Of a DNA stretch of 33,361 nucleotides, positions 6,910 through 13,741 are shown piece after piece; the first letter of the stretch is position 1, and each line of letters begins with the position of its first letter. The notes under the pieces were generated by a model that searched no databases, was not told where the DNA came from, and saw only the letters and a program-made list of their open reading frames with translations. Source of the DNA: an uncultured Prevotella sp. (GTDB taxonomy: Bacteria > Bacteroidota > Bacteroidia > Bacteroidales > Bacteroidaceae); contig URDM01000025.1 in NCBI GenBank assembly GCA_900546575.1, forward strand, positions 1 to 33,361. The letters are read 5' to 3'. The translations under genes and the position numbers were made by a program.

Positions 6910-8676
6910 TTAATTTTCTTGACGTAGGTCAACTTTGAGTTGCAGTTCATCAAGCTGTTTCTGGTCGATTGCTGATGGTGCGTCGAGCATAACGTCGCGT
7001 CCGCTGTTGTTCTTCGGGAATGCTATGCAGTCGCGTATTGAGTCGAGTCCTGCCATGATTGAAACGAAGCGGTCGAGACCGAAAGCGAGTCCTGCGTGAG
7101 GAGGTGCTCCATACTTGAATGCATTGATGAGGAATCCGAACTGTGCCATGGCACGCTCTTCGGTGAAACCGAGAATGCCGAACATCTTCTCCTGCAGTTT
7201 GCTGTCGTGGATACGCAGGCTTCCGCCGCCAACTTCGATACCGTTGCATACGAAGTCGTAAGCCTTGGCGCGTACCTGCTCCGGATGTGAGTCGAGCAAT
7301 GGTATGTCGTCGGGGTTAGGCATAGTGAAGGGGTGGTGAGTTGCCATAAGGCGCTGCTCCTCGTCGCTCCACTCGAACAGTGGGAAGTCGATAATCCACA
7401 GACACTCGAACTTGTTCTTGTCGCGCAGTCCGAGACGGTCGCCCATCTCCAGACGCAATGTGCAGAGCTGAACGCGTGTCTTGTTGGCATTGTCGCCTGA
7501 AAGGATGAGCACGAGGTCGCCGTCCTTGGCGCCTGTTGTCTGCTTCACCTTGGCAAGTACCTCGGGCGAGTAGAACTTGTCGACCGACGACTTCACGGTG
7601 CCGTCCTCGTTATACTTGATGTATACCAAGCCCTTGGCGCCTACCTGCGGACGCTTTACGAAGTCGGTAAGCTGGTCGAGCTGCTTGCGTGTATAGTTGG
7701 CGCAGCCTGGCACGCAGATACCTCCGATGTATGCAGCGTCGTTGAATACTGAGAATGTGCCGGTGCCCTTGAGGTCGTCCATGAGCTCTACGAACTCCAT
7801 GCCGAAGCGCAGATCGGGCTTGTCGCTACCGAAGCGGCGCATTGCCTCGTGCCATGTCATCTGCTGAAGCTTGGCAGGCAGCTCTACGCCACGAATCTCC
7901 TTGAACAGATGGCGTGCCATGTCCTCAAAGAGGTTGATTACGTCGTCCTGGTCGACAAACGACATCTCGCAGTCGATCTGTGTGAACTCTGGCTGACGGT
8001 CGGCACGAAGGTCTTCGTCGCGGAAGCACTTGGCTATCTGGAAGTAGCGGTCGAATCCGCTCACCATGAGCAGCTGCTTCAGAGTCTGCGGGCTCTGTGG
8101 CAGAGCATAGAACTGACCTGGGTTCATGCGCGAAGGCACAACGAAGTCGCGTGCGCCCTCCGGTGTAGAACCGATAAGTATAGGAGTCTCAACCTCGATG
8201 AAGTTCTGAGCGTCGAGGAAGTTGCGTATGAGGATTGTCATGCGGTGGCGCAGCTCCAAGTTCTTGCGCACGGTAGGACGGCGCAAGTCGAGGTAGCGGT
8301 ACTTCATACGGATGTCGTCGCCGCCGTCGGTGTTGTCCTCGATAGTGAAAGGAGGTGTTGCGCTCTCCGAAAGGATGTTCAGTTCGGTAGCGATGATTTC
8401 GATGTCGCCGGTAGGAAGGTTGGCGTTCTTGCTCTCGCGCTCATTGACAACGCCAGTCACCTGAATGCAGTACTCGCGTCCGAGCTTGCCTGCACGTGCA
8501 CAAAGCTCGCAGTCGTCAGAGTCGTTGAAGACAAGCTGTGTGATGCCATAGCGGTCGCGCAGGTCAACAAATGCCATTCCGCCCATCTTTCTAACGCGCT
8601 GTACCCATCCGGCAAGCGTTACGGTCTTGCCGGCATCGGAGAGACGCAGCTCTCCACAAGTGTTTGTTCTATACAT
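6910..8676 (-). CDS. aspS: Aspartyl-tRNA synthetase
   Basis: Class II synthetase of 588 residues that charges tRNA-Asp in the cytoplasm. The order is an N-terminal OB-fold anticodon-binding domain (about 1-110), catalytic core, a bacterial GAD insertion (about 290-420) and the end of the core. Visible motifs are YRYLDLRR (126-132), the Asp-binding QSPQ (194-197), motif 2 FRDEDLRADRQPEFTQID (218-235) and motif 3 in GLAFGLDRF near the C-terminus. Length is the usual bacterial one. A perfect promoter lies at 8727-8758 and a terminator at 6872-6897, so it is a single-gene unit. The short MYRTNTCGELR start is typical. Confidence 0.98.
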   Translation of the reverse strand: MYRTNTCGELRLSDAGKTVTLAGWVQRVRKMGGMAFVDLRDRYGITQLVFNDSDDCELCARAGKLGREYCIQVTGVVNERESKNANLPTGDIEIIATELNILSESATPPFTIEDNTDGGDDIRMKYRYLDLRRPTVRKNLELRHRMTILIRNFLDAQNFIEVETPILIGSTPEGARDFVVPSRMNPGQFYALPQSPQTLKQLLMVSGFDRYFQIAKCFRDEDLRADRQPEFTQIDCEMSFVDQDDVINLFEDMARHLFKEIRGVELPAKLQQMTWHEAMRRFGSDKPDLRFGMEFVELMDDLKGTGTFSVFNDAAYIGGICVPGCANYTRKQLDQLTDFVKRPQVGAKGLVYIKYNEDGTVKSSVDKFYSPEVLAKVKQTTGAKDGDLVLILSGDNANKTRVQLCTLRLEMGDRLGLRDKNKFECLWIIDFPLFEWSDEEQRLMATHHPFTMPNPDDIPLLDSHPEQVRAKAYDFVCNGIEVGGGSLRIHDSKLQEKMFGILGFTEERAMAQFGFLINAFKYGAPPHAGLAFGLDRFVSIMAGLDSIRDCIAFPKNNSGRDVMLDAPSAIDQKQLDELQLKVDLRQEN

Positions 8677-8726
8677 ATATATTTATAGTGTATTTATTTA
8701 TTCCGATAATATGCGCTATTACTACG

Positions 8727-8758
8727 CAAAGTTATAGCGTTTATTCCGAACCACCAAA
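8727..8758 (-). promoter_or_regulatory. Promoter of aspS
   Basis: CAAAGTTA (8727-8734), 20 bases, CAAA (8755-8758): on the minus strand TTTG-N20-TAACTTTG, a complete match to the Bacteroidota consensus. Transcription should start near 8720, giving a leader of about 45 nt. It serves as an internal standard for the starch promoters, which lack the -33 half. Confidence 0.75.
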
Positions 8759-8965
8759 TTTATAGCAAAATTATAGCGTAATTTTTGATTTCGGCTTTCC
8801 CCGTGTCTCTTATATTTGCATTTTTATCGCTCAATACTGCGAGTTGAACGCACCGGGAAATCTTTGGTGCGAAATTCTTGAGTTTTGAGCGTGCAGGGCT
8901 TAAAGCGTTTATATACATCAGGTTATGGAGATTGTAGGGCTGAGTGAGCAAAAAGCGCAGGCTTA

Positions 8966-9150
8966 AAAGGACTCCTTTTCTTTGCAAAAGGACAACTTTA
9001 GCTCTCTCGAAGGACAACTTTAGCTCTCCCGAAGGACAACTTTTGCTCTTCGATTGTAACCCTTTACAACGCAAAAAGGGCTTCTTTGCATTCCAAATGT
9101 TGTCGTTTGGAAGACAAAGAAGCCCTTTTTGTGTGTTTTCAAGCTATTAG
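8966..9150. repeat. Repeat element with 22-bp iterons and long hairpin, copy 1
   Basis: The unit AAGGACAACTTTAGCTCTC starts at 8988, 9010 and 9032, an exact 22-bp period, with a degraded unit from about 8967. It is followed by a long hairpin, AAAAAGGGCTTCTTTG (9073-9088) with its perfect complement at 9115-9130, and an inner stem TCCAAA/TTTGGA. A related element with the same order lies at 33021-33156. The 104-residue frame crossing it (8760-9074, minus) looks like a by-product. The remaining bases of 8677-9267 hold the aspS promoter and AT-rich spacer with nothing else that I recognise. Confidence 0.7.
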
Positions 9151-9267
9151 GCAATTGTCAAAACCTATAAAAACCCCTATGAAATCTCTATAATCGATTT
9201 TTCATTTGTAACAATTATTTACTGCATGTGCGATATTTGCATATTATACTTATCGTTTTAATAGTTA

Positions 9268-9438
9268 CTGAACTTTCGCAAGTTCAGAGAATTCAGAAGT
9301 TAAAGGAGTTATCGCTCCCTACGGTCGCTAGAATTTATAGCCATTACTCTTTTTGCTGAATATTCAGCTATGAGACATACGGCTTTAAATTCTATAACTT
9401 CTTTAAATTCTATAACTTCTGAACTTGCTAAAGTTCAA
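9268..9438. mobile_element. MITE-like element, copy 1
   Basis: A 171-bp non-coding element with terminal inverted repeats (CTGAACTTTCGCAAG at the left; the right end reads TTGAACTTTAGCAAG in reverse) and subterminal palindromes, including GCTGAATATTCAGC. The flanks repeat ATAGTTA (9261-9267 and 9439-9445), a 7-bp target duplication. The right duplication includes the TAA stop codon of the amylase gene (9443-9445), so the insertion sits exactly at the end of that gene. No transposase is present nearby, so it is probably mobilised in trans. Confidence 0.75.
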
Positions 9439-9442
9439 ATAG

Positions 9443-11461
9443 TTATCTTATCATTATCTTTTTTCCGCCATTGATGTATATTCCAGGTAGTGATGGGCGC
9501 TGGTTGTAGCGGCGTCCTTGCAAGTCGTACCAGATGGTTGAGGCTTTCTGCTTGTCTACAGTCAGCACATTTACTCCGGTAGAAATCTGGTCGGTCACGT
9601 CTTTTACGTTGTAATAGCCTTGTCCGTCTTTGTCGGTCGTAATCTCTATGTATGTGTCTTTGTCCAGATTGCTTATGTCGATGGTCTGTGGTTTACCCGT
9701 TCCAGTATTGAGCACCAACGACACCATGTCGTTGCGCTTGGCTATACTGTAGGTCTTGTAGTACCACTTCTTGCCTGCAATTGTCTTGGTTGCAGTCACG
9801 GCATCGCCAGGCCATATGCCTTTTGTTGTCAAATTAATGCCCGACTGGCTTTCCCACGCCCAGAAGTTCAAGCTCTTCCATCCCACCTGGTCAACGTTTA
9901 CGTATACGTTAATGTCGTACGGAGTGAATGCCTCAGGCTTTGAAATGTCGTATGTGCGGGTAGCTACAGCCGACACGGTAGAGCCGGTGAGCAGTCCCAC
10001 CTTGAGCGTTGTTGTGCCCATAGGGATGTCTATTGTTGTGCCGCTTGCAGCCTTACGGCTTTTGGCAGTAGGTTCGGTTCCGTCGGTGGTGTACACCAGT
10101 TGCGCTCCCTGCTTGTTGCTTACTGCTGTAAGGCGAGCCTTCTGTACATCGTCATAATGTCCCGATGGCAGGTCAATCCATGCTATGTTGCTGCTGTTGC
10201 TGAGCAGGTAGCGGTAGTGATAGCCACGCAGTATTTCGGTGAATCCCGAAGGAGCTTTGTAGTTGTTGGCATTGGCTCCCATCACGGCGTACAACGTACC
10301 GTTTGAACCTTCGGTCTTCAAGACGTTGCAGTTTGCGGCTACTCTCACGTTGAATGTAGTATTGCTGGTATTTGTAATGCCAGCAATGTGGCGGGCGTTG
10401 ATCATCATCTTGATGTCGGTGGGGTAGGCTTGCCAGTGCTTGTAGAACACGCATGGTGTGCCGCATGAAGCCAGAATGTAGGCGTTGGCGGCAAGGGTGT
10501 CCTTCTTGATTGGGTCTTGTGGCTCTTTGCTTGAGCGGTATTCGGTGTCGTGATTCTCCACGAAGGTTACGGCATACTGCTTGTAAGCAGGGTCGTTAGC
10601 CAGGCCATCGGTCTTTACGGTCGACCAGTTGGCTTTGATGGCGTCGCGCACCACGTAGCGGATAGGGAAGTCGAAGGCTGCACTTGTGATGTTGCCATTC
10701 ACCTTGGTGGCGTTGAGCCAGTTCTTGACTACAGATACATTTCCATCCCAATATTCTCCTACGGAATAGGTAGGTTTGGTAGCATCGTTGTAGATGCCCG
10801 TGTATTTGCCGCTGTATCCCTTCACCATGTCGTAGCGGAATCCGGCGTATCCGAAGTCGTTGAGGAGCATGTCGAGATAAGCCTTTACGATGGTCTGCAC
10901 GTTCTGGCTGCTGTGGTCAAGGTCGCGCATGCCGCTCCAGTCTTCGCCGGTATCGTTGATGCTGCTGAGCTTGTAGCCGTTTTCGTTAGCCCATTCCTTG
11001 GTTTTGCCGCCGTCATCGTTGGCGCAGATGTCGGTGGATTTCATCTCGTAAGTCACGCCCTTGTAGGTTTCCATAGGGAAATCCACCCAGTTGGATACGT
11101 TCTTGCGATGGTTGATAACCACGTCGGCGATGGTTCCGATGCCATTGGATTTGAAAGTTTTGATGAGGCTGCGGAGTTCCTTTTCGTTTCCAAACGAGCT
11201 GTTGTAATTGCTAAACCAGTAGAGGTCGTCGTATCCCATAGAGTTTCCGCTGCCGCAGTTGGCGCTCTGCGGAATCCATACAAGATTGAAGTATGGTGCA
11301 AGATCGTCGGCCTGGGCTTCAAGATTGCTCCATTTGGATGCTCGGTATGAGTTCCAATAGAATCCTTGCAGCATCACTCCGTCGTAGTTGGCGGGCCAGC
11401 CTTGAGCCTGCATGCTTAGTGATGCCATAAGGGCAACGAGTGTCGTGTAAATTTTCTTCAT
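9443..11461 (-). CDS. Secreted GH13 alpha-amylase with CBM26-like module and type IX-like tail
   Basis: Endo-acting starch hydrolase, 672 residues. A type I signal peptide ends near MQAQ (about 20); there is no lipobox, unlike SusG. The GH13 barrel shows DVVINH (113-118), nucleophile Asp211 in FRYDMVKG, acid/base Glu236 in SVGEYW and Asp305 in VENHDTE. The barrel resembles the plant/archaeal-like amylases. After it come a chitobiase-C-like segment (VYTTDGTEPT, about residue 455), then a probable CBM26 starch-binding module (YVNVDQVGW...FWAWE, about 525-610), and a C-terminal IWYDLQGRR...PGIYINGGKKIMIR segment like Prevotella sorting tails. Inferred role: the surface or secreted amylase of this Sus system. 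It has a regulated promoter about 300 bases upstream and is flanked by two nearly identical MITEs. Confidence 0.93.
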   Translation of the reverse strand: MKKIYTTLVALMASLSMQAQGWPANYDGVMLQGFYWNSYRASKWSNLEAQADDLAPYFNLVWIPQSANCGSGNSMGYDDLYWFSNYNSSFGNEKELRSLIKTFKSNGIGTIADVVINHRKNVSNWVDFPMETYKGVTYEMKSTDICANDDGGKTKEWANENGYKLSSINDTGEDWSGMRDLDHSSQNVQTIVKAYLDMLLNDFGYAGFRYDMVKGYSGKYTGIYNDATKPTYSVGEYWDGNVSVVKNWLNATKVNGNITSAAFDFPIRYVVRDAIKANWSTVKTDGLANDPAYKQYAVTFVENHDTEYRSSKEPQDPIKKDTLAANAYILASCGTPCVFYKHWQAYPTDIKMMINARHIAGITNTSNTTFNVRVAANCNVLKTEGSNGTLYAVMGANANNYKAPSGFTEILRGYHYRYLLSNSSNIAWIDLPSGHYDDVQKARLTAVSNKQGAQLVYTTDGTEPTAKSRKAASGTTIDIPMGTTTLKVGLLTGSTVSAVATRTYDISKPEAFTPYDINVYVNVDQVGWKSLNFWAWESQSGINLTTKGIWPGDAVTATKTIAGKKWYYKTYSIAKRNDMVSLVLNTGTGKPQTIDISNLDKDTYIEITTDKDGQGYYNVKDVTDQISTGVNVLTVDKQKASTIWYDLQGRRYNQRPSLPGIYINGGKKIMIR

Positions 11462-11517
11462 GTTCTGTTTTTAGTTACTTTTGGATTAATTGCTTACTAC
11501 TACTTTTCTATATATTA

Positions 11518-11688
11518 CTGAACTTTCGCAAGTTCAGAGAATTCAGAAGTTAAAGGAGTTAGCGCTCCCTACGGTCGCTAGAATTTATAGCCATTACTCT
11601 TTTTGCTGAATATTCAGCTATAAGACATACGGCTTTAAATTCTATAACTTCTTTAAATTCTATAACTTCTGAACTTGCGAAAGTTCAA
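11518..11688. mobile_element. MITE-like element, copy 2
   Basis: A 171-bp element that differs from the copy at 9268-9438 at three positions only, in the same orientation. It is flanked by TATATTA at 11511-11517 and 11689-11695, a second independent 7-bp target duplication. It lies inside the predicted amylase leader (transcription start near 11756, start codon at 11461) and would add a strong RNA hairpin there. Confidence 0.78.
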
Positions 11689-11762
11689 TATATTAAATGA
11701 CTGCTTATCCGGTTACAACTACTTGCATCACGCAACTATATAAACCTAATTGTTTTATGCCC

Positions 11763-11838
11763 CAAAGTTACGTCAAATTCCATTACTGATGTATACAAAT
11801 ATTGTGCAAACGTGCAAATGGAATGCGCAAACGTTTGC
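11763..11838 (-). promoter_or_regulatory. Amylase promoter with paired LacI-type operators (proximal copy)
   Basis: The -7 box CAAAGTTA (11763-11770, minus strand) has no CAAA at the -33 distance. Upstream lie an imperfect site, GTGCAAACGTGCAAAT (11804-11819), and a perfect 12-bp palindrome, GCAAACGTTTGC (11827-11838), with centres 48.5 and 69.5 bp from the outer C of the -7 box and 21 bp apart. The palindrome matches those upstream of susC and malQ, so this promoter probably belongs to the same regulon. Confidence 0.65.
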
Positions 11839-11853
11839 ATGCCAGTGCTAAAT

Positions 11854-11897
11854 AAAAAAAATGAAGAGACTACTCTCTTACTGCGAGCAATCTCTTC
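11854..11897 (-). terminator. Intrinsic terminator between the two amylase promoter copies
   Basis: On the minus strand GAAGAGATTGCTC pairs with GAGTAGTCTCTTC over 13 bp with two G-U wobbles around a 9-base loop, and is followed by A and eight T (11861 to 11854, with one further A/T boundary). It is among the strongest terminators in the window, yet no gene precedes it except through the distal promoter. Confidence 0.75.
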
Positions 11898-11980
11898 CAA
11901 CCTAAATTAAAACGTGTAAAACCTTAATAAACCTATGCGGTAGTAGCTGTATATGATTTTGAAAGTACTGTTGTATTATT
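11854..11980 (-). ncRNA. Candidate short regulated transcript from the distal duplicated promoter
   Basis: Transcription from the distal promoter copy (-7 box at 11987-11994) would start near 11980 and meet a strong intrinsic terminator at 11854-11897 before reaching the proximal promoter. This predicts an RNA of about 125 nt under the same operators as the starch genes. It contains no convincing reading frame. It may be a small RNA, an attenuated leader, or a fossil of a lost gene; the sequence alone does not decide. Confidence 0.35.
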
Positions 11981-11986
11981 CTACTC

Positions 11987-12064
11987 CAAATTTACGCATA
12001 ATTCCTTTATCTATATATATAAATAATGTGTAAACGTACAAATGGGTTGCGTAATCGTTTGCAT
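11987..12064 (-). promoter_or_regulatory. Distal duplicated promoter with LacI-type operators
   Basis: A diverged copy of the region at 11763-11840: the -7 box CAAATTTA (11987-11994), a site TGTAAACGTACA centred at 12035.5, and a variant operator TGCGTAATCGTTTGCA centred at 12056.5. The centres are again 48.5 and 69.5 bp from the -7 box. Shared words outside the sites (TTACG, AATTCC, CAAATGG) show that it is a duplication. Confidence 0.6.
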
Positions 12065-12144
12065 TTTCTTTATGATTTCATGCTTCTTCATCGTATGTTA
12101 TGATGATGGCTTTCCTGATAGGATAAATCTTGTTTCCTGGCACA

Positions 12145-13314
12145 TTAATAATTCATTCCGAAGTACCAGAGAGGGATGATGATTCCATGCCCCGTCTCTA
12201 TATCGTCTTTTACAATACGTCCATTTTTTACATCCTCTATCTGCTTTTTACCTTTCTTCCTTCCGCCAATCTCAAAGGTATAATCACCAATGGTAAAGTC
12301 GGAAACCTTAGAGGAAGTAACACCTTGTTTTTCTCTCATCTGATTGTAGAAGAAAGTTTCCCTTATATTTCCAATATTTGGATTAGAGGTGAGTACTGAC
12401 ATTAGGCTTGGGTTATCGACATAGACTTTTTCTACCTTTCCAAGATTGCGCATCCCCGAAGTATCATCTCTGAGCAGACCTATCATTCCAGCACGTTCCA
12501 GATAGACGAGATAATCTGGCACGTTGTTCTTGCTTACCCCGATTTCTGTAGCAAGGTTCTCTACGCTTGGCTTATAGGGAGCCAACCCAGAAAGGATGAC
12601 GAGCATACGCTTTAGCTTGCGTGCTGTAGAGGCTTTCATATCAGCATATTGCGGAATGTCAACTTCTACCGTCTGATCTATCACTTGCAGCATTCTCTGT
12701 GTAAAATCTCCCTCTATGGCAAATGGATAATAGCCATGGTCAAGGTACGCTCTGAAAACCGGCAATGGATGTTCTAACTCTGGAATCTCTACCTGGTGAT
12801 TGAGTATTTCGTCGAGGCTGAAAACTCTGACCTTAATTCCTTCAAAAAGTTGCAAGTATTCCCTGAATGACAAACCTTGCATCATATACATCAGTGCCCG
12901 ACGGCTCAGATCAGCTTCGCCCTTCTTGATGTCCAAGACCGATGAACCAGTAAAGATAAGGTTCAGGGATGGGTGCATGTCGTAAATCTGTTTCAGTTCT
13001 CTGCTCCAACCTGCATATTTGTGAATTTCATCTATATAAAGATGTGTACCACCCTCCTTGATAAACTCGTCGGCGAACTCAATCAAGGAATGATCGGAAA
13101 AATAGATGTTGTCGGCAGATACATACAGGTGATGACCTTCCTTAGATAGCTTGATGCGCTGAAGTATCATGGTGGATTTTCCAACGCCTCGCGGTCCCAC
13201 GATACCTATTAATCGGCCATTCCAGTTGATTTCATCATATTTATATCTGATGAAATCAAGCGGAGTACGTTTCAGCAGCTCCGCCATATATTCATATAGT
13301 TTATTTTCTATCAT
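12145..13314 (-). CDS. AAA-family ATPase with DUF4143-type C-terminal region
   Basis: A 389-residue cytoplasmic ATPase. The Walker A motif is GPRGVGKST (40-48), Walker B is HLYIDEIHK (91-99), and IFTGSS (about 119-124) fits the sensor position. The C-terminal part has a helix-turn-helix-like stretch (SVENLATEIGVSKNNVPDYL) and ends in a DUF4143-like segment (VSDFTIGDYTFEIGG). Such proteins are very common in Bacteroidales and often vary between strains; their role is not established. It separates the Sus operon from its amylase and is plainly more AT-rich than the flanking genes, which suggests later acquisition. Three phased palindromes lie over its promoter. It is unrelated to starch as far as the sequence shows. 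Confidence 0.9.
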   Translation of the reverse strand: MIENKLYEYMAELLKRTPLDFIRYKYDEINWNGRLIGIVGPRGVGKSTMILQRIKLSKEGHHLYVSADNIYFSDHSLIEFADEFIKEGGTHLYIDEIHKYAGWSRELKQIYDMHPSLNLIFTGSSVLDIKKGEADLSRRALMYMMQGLSFREYLQLFEGIKVRVFSLDEILNHQVEIPELEHPLPVFRAYLDHGYYPFAIEGDFTQRMLQVIDQTVEVDIPQYADMKASTARKLKRMLVILSGLAPYKPSVENLATEIGVSKNNVPDYLVYLERAGMIGLLRDDTSGMRNLGKVEKVYVDNPSLMSVLTSNPNIGNIRETFFYNQMREKQGVTSSKVSDFTIGDYTFEIGGRKKGKKQIEDVKNGRIVKDDIETGHGIIIPLWYFGMNY

Positions 13315-13352
13315 ATCTTGCTCTTTTAGATGAATATCGTTTAAAACTGCGG

Positions 13353-13448
13353 CAAAGATACAAATAATCCCTCAATGAGGGATGAATTCTTCCAAAAAGT
13401 TCCCTTAATGAGGGATGAATTTAAGCATTTTTATCCCTCATTGGGGGA
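13353..13448 (-). promoter_or_regulatory. ATPase promoter with three 33-bp-phased palindromes
   Basis: A -7 box CAAAGATA lies at 13353-13360. Three 15-bp inverted repeats follow: TCCCTCAATGAGGGA (13368-13382), TCCCTTAATGAGGGA (13401-13415) and TCCCTCATTGGGGGA (13434-13448). Start-to-start spacing is exactly 33 bp twice, about three helical turns. The first overlaps the spacer of the promoter, which suggests repression by a dimeric protein binding cooperatively on one face. The rest of 13449-13677 is AT-rich with a 23-bp tandem duplication (13581-13620) and no gene. Confidence 0.6.
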
Positions 13449-13580
13449 TTTTTTACGCATGATGCTATCTCCATATTAACATAGACATTAATATTGTTCT
13501 ACATCGCAACTGATACCCCTTGCTCGTACGAGAAGTTATCGAAAAGTAATATAGTATTACTTGATGATTTATTATATATA

Positions 13581-13620
13581 TACTTTGCCATTTAATATTA
13601 TATTACTTTGCCATTTAATA
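13581..13620. repeat. Short tandem duplication
   Basis: TACTTTGCCATTTAATA occurs at 13581-13597 and 13604-13620, a 23-bp period, within a gene-free AT-rich stretch between the ATPase gene and the Sus operon terminator. Confidence 0.5.
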
Positions 13621-13677
13621 CTATATTCCTTCCATTGCATGCTGGATGTAAAATCACTCTATGTTTCGGATGAACAA

Positions 13678-13712
13678 CAAAAAAGGCGGCTCTCATATCA
13701 TGAGAACCGCCT
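13678..13712 (-). terminator. Terminator of the susCDEF operon
   Basis: AGGCGG (13684-13689) pairs with CCGCCT (13707-13712), and TCTCAT with ATGAGA inside it, giving a stem of 12 or more bp. On the minus strand it is followed by TTTTTTG. It lies 30 bases past the last gene of the operon. Confidence 0.85.
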
Positions 13713-13741
13713 GATGTTAAATCAAATGTAAGTGGCTATGA

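Noticed and set aside
7849..8688. 279-residue plus-strand frame opposite aspS
   Set aside because: Antisense shadow of a certain gene with no recognisable motif.
8988..9053. 22-bp direct repeats as a CRISPR array
   Set aside because: The units are contiguous with no spacers, number only three or four, and no cas genes are present.
8760..9074. 104-residue minus-strand frame left of the amylase
   Set aside because: It is built from the 22-bp iterons and AT-rich spacer, overlaps the aspS promoter, and has no domain or plausible start context.
10550..11350. 266-residue plus-strand frame opposite the amylase
   Set aside because: Antisense shadow; the amylase motifs on the other strand are unambiguous.
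9268..11688. Amylase plus two MITEs as a composite transposon
   Set aside because: Each element has its own distinct target duplication, so the outer ends do not share one; two separate insertions explain the arrangement better.
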